A DNA stretch of 64,000 bases from Portunus trituberculatus. Its lineage: Eukaryota; Arthropoda; Malacostraca; Decapoda; Portunidae. The notes below the pieces were generated by a model, which saw nothing but the letters and a program-made list of their open reading frames with translations, was not told where the DNA came from and ran no database searches. Shown one piece after another: positions 1 to 10,731 of this stretch; position 1 is the first letter of the stretch, and every line of letters begins with the position of its first letter. The translations under genes and the position numbers were made by a program. The DNA is taken from assembly GCF_017591435.1 (NCBI RefSeq), contig NC_059259.1, positions 1,980,749-2,044,748 on the forward strand, written 5' to 3'.

Positions 1-233
1 ATCTTGCATACGTGGTCAGGCGTTCATACGTGGTCATACGTTCAGGCGGTTTCTGTACTTGGTTTTGATAGCAACGAGCTCTTGTCATGAAAATAACCCA
101 TAAATGGAAAAACTTTTACTTTTCACCTGAGGCTCGTATCCCCCCTGGAAATCACCCACGCCCCCCTAGGAGGCTAGGAGGGCGCGCCCCCCAGGTTAAG
201 AACCAGTGCTCTATATTTTCCTAGAATCTTTGG

Positions 234-290
<57 letters not shown>

Positions 291-904
291 AAAAATGGCT
301 TCCTGGTAGAAATGACACTTGATTTTGGCAAATAAATATCACAGAACGATAATTTATGGTTAGGCACCGGATGAACAAAGAAAATCAAAGTGAAATTAAA
401 AGCCAATGCAAAGGAGAGTCACTAAAAGTACGACGGGATTAGGGATATTCTTTCGAAATCCCAGCTCGCATCTGTATTTCTATTTTTCTCTTAATTAAAC
501 GCTTAATTTCTTGATTTGGCTGATATTCTTGACTGACTTTCTCGAAGGATCCATCACCTCAGTGGGCCTTTCTTTAATGTAATTTTTGTTGCCCTTGCAA
601 ACCTCCTCTTCGTCGGCCTAACTGCACATTATTTTATACTTAATTTCGCTTCAATTCTGTCAGCCTACTAAAATCAAAAGAGCGACCCTGCATTCCGAGT
701 CTTTCATTCCTTTCACTGACAAATTCTGGAATTTCCTGCTTGCTTCTGCATTTACTTATATTTTTTTATATTTATTACTTTGATGGATGTGTATCAATAC
801 TTTTTGTTTTATTTCTTTTATAATATTTATGTGTTATTTTAGATTATTAGATGATATGAAACAGGAATGATATAATTACAAACAAATGCGTTTTTTACTG
901 ACAG
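1..904. other. Unassigned AT-rich sequence upstream of first visible exon
   Basis: Apart from the CT array, I see no coding region or recognisable transposon here. The last bases (about 890-904) form a pyrimidine-rich tract ending in acag, which works as the splice acceptor of the first visible receptor exon. The stretch is therefore probably intronic. Confidence 0.5.
235..288. repeat. (CT)n microsatellite
   Basis: This is an uninterrupted CT dinucleotide array of about 54 bp, seen directly. It lies upstream of the first visible receptor exon, presumably in an intron of the same gene. The ERERER reading on the other strand is an artefact of the repeat. Confidence 0.95.
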
Positions 905-1150
905 GACAAACTTGAACATTATGTGGTGCTAAGAAATATGTTGTACAAAAAGGATCGTCTTTCCCGTGTCATCATTTGGCCAACACCGTTTCCAGCGAAT
1001 GTAAAGGATTCATTTCAGGCAAGCATTGCTCTTAAGACTGACCATCTTCAAATCAAGAATCTCGTCACGAGAGATATAATGATTCAGCCTAATTTCACCC
1101 AACGGCTCTTTCCTGACACAATAAGGAACATGCAGGGCTCCACTCTAAAC
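905..1150 (+). CDS. Ionotropic receptor gene, visible exon 1 (N-terminal region to start of S1)
   Basis: This 82-codon exon is in phase 0 at both ends, with acceptor tttttactgacag and donor gtaagt. It encodes the last part of the N-terminal region of an ionotropic receptor. A run around residues 10-30 contains IIWPTPFP, and the exon ends with NMQGSTLN, the usual lead-in to the first strand of the S1 ligand-binding lobe. In this family the motif continues as hydrophobic residues and then PP, which is exactly what the exon at 16904 supplies. Earlier exons (signal peptide, amino-terminal region) must lie left of the window. The next exon is 15.7 kb away across a transposon-filled intron. Family assignment rests on motif continuity over all seven exons; the subtype was not identified. 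Confidence 0.8.
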
Positions 1151-2048
1151 GTAAGTATACATGAAGAAGAAATATATTTCATAACGTAAAGTACTAATTA
1201 ATTAGTATTAGTGCCGAGTTATAAAGAACTTGTAAAGAGACTTTAATAAATTCTAGCAAGCTTTGAATGAAAATGATCGGTGGACAGAGCTTTCCACACA
1301 CACACAGTTAGTCAATATGGACGGACCTACTTGAGATAGCTCCGTATCTTTTTTCTATATTCAACAACTGGTTATTCAGAAATGCATTCAGATATATCAC
1401 AAAATCGCAAAAGAAGAAAGGTATTCCTATGTTGCAGTAGTGCTTGATGATACAGCTTAATTACTGACAATAAAGGTGAAGTCGGTCACTCAAACCTTTT
1501 GGTTTCTTAGAGTGTTTCACTCAGTGCAACCTTCGTTCGTGATAATGTTCAAAAGGAGTTGGAAAGTTTTTTCTTGCGAAAGTCGACACTAGCACAACAC
1601 TAGCAAAAACTGCTAAGGAATTTGCCATTGCCATCATGCCAGGCACTGCTAACATCATAACATTGGCTATGGCGACTGATGTTTCGAAAACAGGTGAAAA
1701 ACTTTTTAATAAACTGAGTCATGAAACAGTTTCGGTGCAAAATTAGAATCTGCTTTGTTACGTTTACCAGTTAAACGGGTAAGATTGGCAACGGGGAGCC
1801 GGTGAACAATAACAATAAAAAAAAAAACACTGCAGGTTCAACTGGTGAGGAAATGCAATTTTTTAAGGGGGCACTTTAAAAAGCTATTTTAATAACCCAT
1901 AATGAAACTAACACACATAGATATAACATGAAACATGAAACACAGATATATAACATGAAACACAGGAAAATGACATACACATACATATAACACAGAAATA
2001 AATACAACAATAAAGAACCTAACTTAATACCTAACAATAATCCTAATC
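1151..2048. other. Intron 1, unassigned part
   Basis: No clear gene was recognised. Around 1500-1740 there are degenerate coding-like runs (for example AKEFAIAIMPGTANIIT near 1610) interrupted by stops, possibly an old DNA-transposon relic. I cannot assign a family. Confidence 0.4.
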
Positions 2049-3050
2049 CTATATGGAGGCAATATGGAGGATGCCGCTTGTGGGGTCCGTTTGTAGTAGG
2101 ACAGCACCCACTCCAACTCCACTCGCGTCCACTTGTAGATGGAAGGGGCAGGAGTGATCTGGCATCCAGACCACTGGCTCCGAGGAGAGGAACGCCTTGA
2201 GATGTTGGAAGGCTTGGTCACAGGTCGGGGTCCAGTGGAAGGGGACGGAAGTGCTGACAAGGTCCGTCAGGGGGGCGGCCAGGGTGGAGAAGTTCCTACA
2301 GAATCGTCTGTAGAAACCAGCCATCCCAAGAACCTCATGAGAGCTTTCCTGGTGGTAGGGACAGGGAAGCCAAGGATGGCCTCCACGTTAGCTCTCTTGG
2401 GGCGAACCTTGCCGTTCCCACCACATGTCCCAGGTAGACCACCGTAGACTTCCCGAAGGTGGACTTGGCCAGGTTGATTGTAAGCCCGGCTTCCTGCAAC
2501 CGACCCATCAGCCTCCGAAGACGGGTCAGATGTGTCACCCAGTCGTCCGAAGTCACCACCAGGTCGTCCAGATAGGCAGATGTTCCCTCCAAGTCCTGGG
2601 TGATGTAATTTATAGCCCTCTGGAAGGTGGCGGGAGCATTAGACAAGCCGAAGGGCATCACTGTGTATTGGTATAGTCCGAAGGGGGTGATGAAGGCGGA
2701 TATTATTCGGGCCCCGTCCGAGAGGGGAATCTGGTAGTAACCTTTAAGTAAGTCTATAGTGGTTACAAATTTGGCTACTGCTATACTATCTATAAGGTCC
2801 TCTATCAAGGGTAATGGGTAGGAGTCTGGCACCGTCACTTTATTTATTTTCCTGTAGTCGGTGCAAAATCGACTACTACCATCTGGCTTAGATGTTAACA
2901 GGTAGGGAGAAGCCCAGGGAGATATACTAGGTTCTGCAAGGTGATGACAGAGCAGATATCATGTTGGATAGTAGTACAAAGTCCTGGAAGGTCACCTGTG
3001 GTTTCTGAAAAGTCTAACAATAACTTTAAGATCAGACTGTTGTGAAGATG
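2049..3050 (-). pseudogene. Reverse transcriptase and RNase H of the Gmr1-like element
   Basis: RT motifs are clear in 2838-2335: a PLPLIEDLIDSI run, DLLKGYYQIPL, FGLYQYTVMPFGLSNAPATF and the catalytic YLDD at 2574-2563, then LGHVV. A shifted frame (2324-2049) continues with the connection and the first RNase H strand (FHLQVDASGVGVGAVLLQ). It ends before the later acidic residues, so RNase H is truncated. The N-terminal RT lead-in (SNLDEVFLSL, 3090-2992) is in another frame and followed by stops. These features are typical of gypsy-type RT. Confidence 0.85.
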
Positions 3051-4314
3051 TTAAGGAAAGAAACACCTCATCAAGGTTGGACATGATTTGGCAGTTTGAG
3101 GGGCGTCCTTTAGGTGACGAGAAGAGGAATTCGATGTTGGACTCTTCCTCGGGGGCACAGGACCAGACTCCTTCCCTACCAGACATACAGGTACAGTGCG
3201 AGACAAGTCGTCCTCTGGTTCTCTGGAGTGGTAAGGTTTCATTAGATTAATATGAACTAGTTGGGAATCCTTACGACGGTCAGGAGTGTGGACCACATAG
3301 TTTAATGGACTTAGTTTTTGAGCCACAACATAAGGTCCCATGAACTTACTGTGAAGAGCATTGCCTGGAGTGGGGAGAAAAGTAAAACCTTGTCTCCTGG
3401 TTTGAAACTTCTCATGACAGATTTGGGAAGAGAATTCTGTTGCATTTTAGTTTGAGATTTGAGGAAGTTTGATTTAGCAAAAGATCTGACTTCACTGATT
3501 TTATTCTTAAGGTTACTGATGTAGTCAGACACACTGGGGCTTGAAGGAGTATTTTGAGTAAACCATTGATCCTTTAATATTTTGAGAGGCCCCCTGATCT
3601 GTCTACCATAGAGTAATTCAAAAGGGAGTAACCTAAAGAATCTTGAGGAGATTCTCTTAAAGCGAAGAGAAGAAAGAGATACTTTCATCCCAGTCTCCTT
3701 GATGCTCCAAGCAATACTTCTTCATCATGGATTTTAATGTTTGGTGAAACCGCTCCAGACAGCCTTGGGATTGGGGGTGATAAGCCGAGGAGGTTACATG
3801 GTCGATGTTTAGCTCATTCACTATCTGTTGGAAAAAATTGCTACCCTTGTCAGACTGAATTTGTTTTGGAATTCCTACCGAGGTGAAAAAATGTATTAGA
3901 TGTTTTACAATGGTCTTTGATGTGATGTTCTTAAGAGGGAATGCTTCAGGGTACCTGGTAGTGGGATCCATGAGGATTAACAAATACTGATACCATCGTT
4001 TGGTTTTGGGTAAGGGCCCTACGCAGTCCAGAACGATCTTTTCGAAGGGCTCCGTCTGAACTGGAATAGGCGTCAGAGGAGCTGGCACAAGGCGTTCGTT
4101 AGGCTTACCCACAATTTGACATATGTTGAAGAGCCTTCTTGTAGGTTTTTTGAATGCCTAGATGACCTGACAATCCATCATGAGCTAGTTCTATAATGGC
4201 TGGTCTTACAGACAAGGGGATGACAACTTGATGTGTTTCTGACCAGGTGTCTAGTTGTTTCAGTTCAGGTCTCTGTAAGCACGCATCATGACTCCTTCCT
4301 GATAATAAAAACAA
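3051..4314 (-). pseudogene. Integrase of the Gmr1-like element (zinc-binding, DDE core, GPY module)
   Basis: The region spans three shifted frames. First comes the zinc-binding HHCC part (4314-4105, with HDGLSGHLG). The catalytic core (4112-3657) has Asp at 4028-4026 (DCVGPLP), Asp at 3851-3849 (SDKGSNF) and Glu at 3755-3753 (LERFHQ), with the usual AYHPQSQG run just before the Glu. The C-terminal part includes FELLYGRQIRGPL and then GPYVVAQKLSPLNYVV with HINLMKPYH, a GPY/F module. All three acidic residues are present but the protein is frame-broken. Integrase lies before RT, not after it. Confidence 0.85.
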
Positions 4315-5228
4315 GGCAATTTAGACATATCCTTTGTCTCATTGGCAACATGTCTGATCTTAGCCAAAGTGAGATCCTGTTCCTGAGCATTAATCAAATT
4401 CTCCTTTGAAATGATGTTATTGTACAAGTTGTCAGTACAGGCAGTCATTGGTGGAGGAGGTGGTGAAAGGGCAGGGGACTTGGACTGAGACCTGGTGACT
4501 GCACACACTGGGAAAAAGTGAGGGGATGTTTCGTCCAGGGGACTTTCTGTTAAGGGAGAATGAAGAACAATTAAGTTTGGAACAGCCAAGTTACCCGCAA
4601 GATCGTTACCCAGTACAAGATGTACCCCCGGTACTGGCAGTTCACCAGGTTTAATGGCTACCTCAACCTCTCCTGAAATGAAAGGGCACTGTAAGCTAAT
4701 TTTAGCCAAGGGATAGGAGAGCTGTGATTCGAGACCTGTAAGGATCACCTTCTCCCCAGTGAAAGCCTGTTTGATGTTAGGGATGACATCTTCCCTTAAG
4801 ATGGATTGGGCAGCACCTGTATCACGCAGAACCTTGACATTTATTGCCTTGTCTTTACCATCAGTCAGGGACACTTTACCTTGATACATGTACGAGTCAT
4901 AAAGTTCTAGAGGAGAGTTGACAGGGTTAGCTAGGGCCACTGGTTTCTTGTTCTCAAATGTGTTAGGTTTAGGGGCCACAAAAGAAAGTTGACGTTGAGA
5001 GGCCTTGCAATTTGGGTGTCTACATTTTTGGATCGTGTGACCTGGCTTCTTACAGTATGTACACCAGGGGGAATTATATGCATTTGGCGAGAATCCGGTC
5101 GGCTTACCACCCGCGCCCCCAAAACCTTCCCCAAAGGAGGACCTAACATTAGATAGTGAACCACGACCTCTACTACCCAGGGATCCCATCAACAAAGCAA
5201 ACGCATCAGCCACTTTAGCGGCAGACAT
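4260..5228 (-). pseudogene. Zinc knuckle and aspartic protease region of the Gmr1-like element
   Basis: This 322-residue frame carries a CCHC knuckle at residues 56-69 (C-x2-C-x4-H-x4-C). An aspartic-protease active-site motif DTGAAQS starts at residue 136 (codon 4823-4821). About 60 residues later are a GLESQ and a PLAKISLQCPF strand as expected for retropepsin-like folds, then a proline-rich linker. The frame runs on into the N-terminal zinc-binding region of integrase after a frameshift near 4310. The protease would process the polyprotein. The frame is open, but neighbouring parts are disrupted. Confidence 0.8.
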
Positions 5229-5895
5229 GAGATCACTCTCTCCCGTTCTTCCACATGCCTCAGAATATTAAAGGGTAACTTGTTCTTCCATTCTTCCAGG
5301 ACCATTAGATTGAGCAACTCCGAAAAGGTGGTAATGTTAAAGGCGGCTAACCATTTCTTAAATTGTCTTAGTTTCTCACTAGCGAATTCAACATAGGTGT
5401 GAGAGTCTGGTTTTACATACTTTCGAAACTGTTGTCTGTATCCATCAGAAGTGATAGAGTAGGCGTCTAGAATGTTACCTTTGATCTCTTCATATTCTAC
5501 CTCATCACTAAGGCCGTTGTATACCCTATAAGCTTTTCCTACTAGCTTAGGGACAAGGAGAGACACCCACTGATCCTTGGGCCATTTATTCCTATTAGCA
5601 ATGCTCTCAAAAGCGCGAAATGACCCGTCAACATCAGATTCATCAAAAGGGGGAACTAGCGGAGCAGCTGTAGCGGGATTAAAGCTTGCTAACTTTTTCT
5701 TTATATCTATTTCTTCCCTCTAAACTTAGCGTCATTTCGTAGGGCTAACTCCTGAATTTCTAACTCTTTCTCCTGCCTTTTAAGTTGTAACCGAAATTCT
5801 CTCTCTTTATCTTCTCTTTCTGCCTGTAGTTGCATTTGTTTTTCATGCATCCGGTATTCTAGTCTATGCACAGCTTTATCTTTATCAGTAGGCAA
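5189..5895 (-). pseudogene. Gag region of the Gmr1-like element (coiled coil plus SCAN-like capsid)
   Basis: The upstream part (5895-5707) encodes a charged coiled-coil rich in E, K, R and Q, beginning MPTDKDKAVHRL. The downstream part (5566-5189) contains LVGKAYRVYNGLSDE and DGYRQQFRKY, a pattern typical of SCAN-like capsids of vertebrate and crustacean gypsy elements (G-K-A then Y-R-x-x-F-R). About 140 nt between the two parts are not open in the same frame. Capsid proteins of this kind package the element RNA. The following zinc-knuckle frame overlaps at 5228, so the reading frames are broken or shifted. It is non-functional as it stands. Confidence 0.75.
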
Positions 5896-5978
5896 CTTGC
5901 TTGGTCACGTGAGAAGTCTTACTACGCGAGATGGTCGCATTCTAACGTTGCCTACTGATAAAGATAAAGCTGTGCATA
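5865..5978. repeat. Inverted repeat (two 32-bp arms) at the gag end of the LTR element
   Basis: The arms 5865-5896 and 5947-5978 are exact reverse complements, separated by 50 nt. The left arm is the first coding sequence of the gag frame (MPTDKDKAV...), so part of the element was duplicated in inverted orientation at its boundary. Confidence 0.95.
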
Positions 5979-6490
5979 TTTTCAGCCCATTATTTCTCGG
6001 GACAAGAAAAGGTTACAAACGTCCATCTATTTAGTAATGAATAATGTTGACAAGTTTACAGCACAAAAATATAAAAAAATAAATGCGACGTTCCCCATAA
6101 TCCTACACATAAACCTGGTACTGAACAGAAAAAAAAAAAAACACTTGTATTACAATAAAGTGCTATTAACATATTATGCTTTTATATAGTGGATTGAAAT
6201 CTAAATTGTTAACAGTTGATCTCATAGATTTTGTGGAGAGGTATGAGGTTATTTGTTATAGTGAGACTCGTTGTGATAATACGGACATGAAGTATGTGAG
6301 TTAAATAGATGTCTGATTTCGTGTATGATATTATAAGAATAAATAAAGTCTGAGTAGCTTTAAGTTTGATGGTATTGTGATAGCTGATAAGAAGATGGTT
6401 AAACTTTCTTGGAAACCTATGAAAAATACTTATAAAACTTTTTCTTTAAAAGTAAAGGGAAAGAAAGTGGGTTTAGACAAGGATCGTCTA
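5979..6490. other. Intron 1, unassigned AT-rich stretch
   Basis: AT-rich sequence without recognisable gene, RNA or transposon. A short open run near 6370-6500 (ending KKVGLDKDRLITYC) has no family I can name. Confidence 0.4.
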
Positions 6491-6829
6491 ATAACGTATT
6501 GTTACGATACGGCCATTCCACGCTGACCCAGGCCAGGGCGCATATACCAGGCCCTTACAGCACAGCTGGCACAAGGACACACGGACCAGCACGCAACACT
6601 TACCAAGCGGGTACGGCGGCTATGATAGATGCGCAGAAAGCAGGAAATTCACCAGGCAGACTGAAATACGGCAGTATAGATAGACATAGGCACACTGGGT
6701 GGAAAGGATAGGCAATGTGGTACACTTAGCTCCTTTATTGAAGTCTAGACATGCATACGCAGGTGCCTTATGCAGTCACTGGCGTCCAAGGGCATGTGTA
6801 GCTACCTCAGCCCATCCCACCTGCGCACG

Positions 6830-7008
6830 AAGCCTGTCACTCACTGTACATTGCACTTAGAGGCCTCCAAAGCACCTGTCACTTGCTATACACTGCACTT
6901 AGGGGCGTCCAAGGCATCTGTCACTCACTGTACACTGCACTTAGGGGCGTCCAAAGCACCTGTCCTTCACTGTACACTACACTTAGGGGCGTCCAAGGCA
7001 CCTGTGAG
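6830..7008 (+). repeat. Tandem repeat, about 42-bp unit, four copies
   Basis: Four diverged copies of a unit containing cactgtacactgcacttaggg and gcgtccaaggcacctgt follow one another. Because 42 is divisible by 3, one frame reads as a 14-residue repeat (HCTLHLGASKAPV). I take this as a minisatellite, not a gene. Confidence 0.85.
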
Positions 7009-7079
7009 GCAGAGAGAACTGCCTGGGGCACGTGTACACAACACTGGTAAGGCGAGAGTGGAAAACACCTGCTAAGCCG

Positions 7080-7251
7080 CGTAGAGCAGCTCATTAGGCT
7101 TCCTCTGCTGCCACTGGGCCTCCTTAGAGCTCACCAGGACTCCTTTCCTGCCGCTGGGCCTCCTCAGAGCTCACTAGGCCTCCTCTGCTGGCGTTGGGCC
7201 TTCTCTGCTGCCGCTGGGCCACCTCAGAGCTCACCTGGCCTCCTCTGTTGC
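7080..7251 (+). repeat. Imperfect GC-rich tandem repeat, target of LINE copy A
   Basis: Units of the type ctgccgctgggcctcctcagagctcacc repeat several times. The same unit resumes at 13051 (ttccgctgggcgtcttcagagctcacc) on the far side of LINE copy A, so the LINE inserted into this array. Confidence 0.75.
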
Positions 7252-7576
7252 GATGGATGGATGGATGGATGGATTTTGCTTAGGCGCCTCAACATCTGAG
7301 GTCATATGGCGCCGTTACAAAAAGAAAAAAAAAATATGAAAGAAAAGGAAACAAAGGGATTAAAAATTATAATAGTAAAAACATCGTAAAAAAACTAACT
7401 GAAAGCAATTAAAAATTATGCACTTAAAAGTATCTAAAATAGATAAACAAATAAGTAAATACAATAAAATTAAATAAAATTCACATATTTGGGAGAAGGC
7501 CCGCTTCTCCCCAAAAAACTAAAAACGTCATGGCCTTGGGCCAGGCACTCTGGGCCAAGGACCTTTGAGATATAAT

Positions 7577-7637
7577 AGACACCGCTATCTCTACCGCGGT
7601 AGAGGTAGCGGTAGACAGCGGTAGAGATAGCGGTGTC
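7577..7637. repeat. Hairpin near the ORF2 end of LINE copy A
   Basis: agacaccgctatctctaccgc pairs with gcggtagagatagcggtgtct. In this copy the core is extended by an extra inverted unit. Equivalent hairpins occur at the same place in copies B, C and D2. Confidence 0.85.
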
Positions 7638-10600
7638 TTAAATCAGTCAAACTAGGGCACTCCACTAGTAGGTGCCGCACCGTAAGCGGCACCAGGCAAT
7701 CACCACAGTAAGGTCGAGGGTCCCTGGTCAAGAGGTACCTTTGTGTAAGGTACGTGTGACCTATACGAAGTCGCGCCAATAAAGTCTGTGCACGGCGATC
7801 CCGGACATGGGTGTAAGTCCACTGAGGGAGTGTGGAAGTAGTAATCTCTCCCATTTTTGAGGTTGCAACCCGCGTTAGCCATCGCCTCTGCCAAAGTGCA
7901 GCAACTGCCTCGCGAATTACAAGAAATACATCTCGGAACGGAATAGAGGCATGAGATGGAGCGCGACTTGCTGCCTCTCTAGCGAAGCGGTCTGCGTGTT
8001 CATTCCCTGGAACACCAACGTGACCAGGGACCCAACAGAACCCAACACGATATCCTCTTCTGGTAAATAGGTATAGCCAGCCACTCCAGGGCTGATAAAA
8101 CCAGAGGATTAAGGGAGACAGTGCAAGAGAGAGCAGTAAGAGCACTGTGACAATCACTAAAAATTGTAAAAGACGAAACTGGGAGAGTAAAAATAATCTG
8201 TAAAGCTAAAACTATGGCAGACAGCTCCGCAATAAAGACGGAGGTTACCGAAAGAAGGCTGCAACACCGATAAAAAGAGGCGAAAACTACACTAAACCCG
8301 ACGCCTGCGTCGGATTTGGAACCATCAGTAAAAACAGGAGTGTCATTAGAATGGATAAAAAAGTGTTCTAAAAACCGAGTGTGCGACAGAGCTGGCAGAA
8401 AATCCTTCTTGCCATCCGTGGCAGGAGGGCATAATGAGATAACTGGAAGTTGCCAATAACAGACGGAAAGAATACACATGAGTGGGGTCGATAGATAACT
8501 CCGCCATGAGATTTGGAACTCTAAGGCCAAAAGGTTTAGGGAGACTTGGTCGAGTGACATACGCCTGCGAGCGCGAGTCCCGCAATATTGACAGACAGGG
8601 GACAAAATCAAGAAGACGGTGGGTGCGATACCAACACCGGAGCATCGAAGACTAGCACCCGTAGCAAAGCGGACCCCTGCATGATGCACGGAGTCATGCG
8701 TGCGTAGTCGTGCATCCGTTGCAGAGGAGTAGATCTCACAACCGTATTCCAGCTTTGGAAGGATTAGTGTACGGTGAAGCAGCAGCAGTGTCCCTGTCCG
8801 CACCCCAAGAGGTGTGACTTAAAACCCGAAAAAGGGATAATGCCTGCCGACAAGACACCTTAAGAAAACGGAAATGGGGAACCCAGGTGAGACGTTGTCA
8901 AACAAAAGCCCAGGATATCGAGTCGCCTCCACGCATGAGAGGCGCCTATTGGCGAGGTATAAATTCGGGTATGGATGGACACCACGATTGCGGCAAAAAT
9001 GCATGGCTACAGTCTTCGAGGTGGAGAATCGAAAATCTTTCATGTTGGCCCAACTGGACACCCTATTGATCGCCAGTTGGAGCTTGCGCTCAATCAGTGA
9101 CATCCTAGCAGCAGCAAATGAAATATATAAATCGTCAATATAAGGAGCTGTGAATGCCATCTTGGAGAATATCAATAACACCATTTATGGCAACTGCAAA
9201 TAATGTAATACTAAGAATACTTCCCTGTGGGACGCCGTCAATTAGAGCAGTAGCCTCAGAGAGAACATTCCCCACACGAACCCGTAAAAAACGTCTGGAT
9301 AAAAACTGCTGGATAAAAAAAGGAAGGTGGCCACGAAGGCCAAAATTAAATAAAGACTGTAAAATACCATGACACAAAGCCGTGTCGTAGGCCTTCTCCA
9401 GGTCGTGACACTGGGACAAAGCAGTCCGCAACTTGGAAGCAGCGAAAGGGACATTATAAGACTCCCCTCCAGCGGAAGAAAAGTTTATGCAGAGAGATTC
9501 CATTCTCTGGTGGTAACGTGCGCCCGGGGCTGCAGGATGCCTCCGGGAAACACTGGCAAAGTGCTCCGTGAAGAGGTCGGCGACAGTCCTAGGGTCTGCC
9601 ACCGTTCGCCCAGTAGACAACAAAATTGGTGGGGAAGGAGCAGAATACTTCCCAGCAATTCGGCGGACTTTGTTGAAGATATCCGTAAGAGGGGTGCGGA
9701 CGTTTATGGAAGAGACATAGGCTTTCCACGAGGCTCTTTGTGCCTCTTTCAAAACGCGGCGGGCCCGAGCTCGGCAGCGCCGAAAAGCTTCCAGGCACTG
9801 CGGGTCCCCACGATGTCGCCGGAGACGAGAGAAAGCTGCCCGTTTCTCTTTCACCGCTGCAGTGCATGCTGCGTTCCACCAAGGAACGGGACGCTTAGTA
9901 AAGCGACCTGACGTCCTAGGGATTGTCTGAAGCGCTAAAGAAATTTAAAAAATCGGTAAAATAATCAACAGGCTCAGCATAATTAGAAAAGTCAGCCAGC
10001 GGACGGATAAAAGAGCTAAGGTCTGTGAATCGACGCGAATCTGCCTTGTCGAAAACCCAACGTGGTGGCCGGGACTCTGGCTCAGAGTTCACAAATTTCA
10101 ATAAAATCGGAAAGTGGTCACTACCGTGTAAATCCGGTAGGACTCGCCAATTAAAATCAAGGAAAGAATTAGATGTACAAAGAGAAAGATCGATAGCTGT
10201 AAAAGTCCCAGTAGGACTGTGGAAATGTGTAACATCCCAGAATTTAAAACCTCAATCCCTCATCCTCAATAAAAGAACCGATTAAAACCCCGAGGATTAC
10301 TAGCACCTTCATCCCACAATGGGTGACGGCCGTTAAAATCTCCCAACAAAAGAAAAGGCGGAGTCAGCTGACGCACCAGGCCGTCAAGCTCACCCCTGGA
10401 GACAGGAAGCCGAGGAGGAGATATAAACTGCAAATGGTGTACAGTCGTCCCATAAAGACCTTAACAGCAACCACCTGAAGGGAGAGTTAAGTTGTAACGG
10501 GATAACAGGTATATCCTGACGGACTAGAATAGCTGTGCCACCGTGGTGGCCCTGGTCAGGGAAAGGAGTACTAAAAAAGGCACGATAGCCAGGAGGACTA

Positions 10601-10731
10601 GAATAAGTACTATCACCTAGCATAGTCTCTTGTAGAGCTACACAGGCTGGAGAGAACTCCGACAGCAAAGCTCGGAGTTCCCCACGAGGCGCGAAGGCCT
10701 CTACAGTTCCACTGTAGAAGCTTGAAGATGA
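7590..10731 (-). pseudogene. ORF2 of LINE family 1, copy A (endonuclease, RT remnant, RNase H)
   Basis: The APE-type endonuclease begins near 10715 (LLQWNCRGLRA in other copies) with CVALQETML and GHHGGTAILVRQD visible. RT starts around 9854, but the sequence jumps from LSQCHD directly to DLEKAYDTA, removing about 400 nt of RT fingers present in copies B, C and D2. The catalytic motif reads YIDDLYISF near 9150. RNase H follows (FTDGSKSDAGVGFSVVF near 8330, DCHSALTAL near 8150, GHVGVPGNEHADR near 8000), then a C-terminal C-x2-C motif (PYCGDC near 7710) with HLLVEC. Several frameshifts are present. Confidence 0.88.

Larger units (their letters stand above)
2049..5895 (-). mobile_element. Gmr1-like Ty3/gypsy LTR retrotransposon, truncated, pol order PR-IN-RT-RNase H
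   Basis: Read on the minus strand from 5895 to 2049, the domains come in this order: coiled-coil and SCAN-like gag, CCHC knuckle, aspartic protease, integrase with GPY module, reverse transcriptase, RNase H. The RT and GPY-containing integrase are of Ty3/gypsy type, but integrase precedes RT. That copia-like order is known for the Gmr1 group of gypsy elements. Frames are broken in several places. No flanking LTRs were found, so both ends appear lost; the RNase H stops short and the gag end meets an inverted repeat. Confidence 0.85.

Noticed and set aside
2139..2676. Plus-strand open frames over the LTR element
   Set aside because: They are shadows of the minus-strand RT and RNase H frames, which carry the conserved motifs.
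6499..7075. Two open frames with repeated HCTLHLGASKAPV
   Set aside because: The frame arises from a 42-bp minisatellite; no evidence for a gene.
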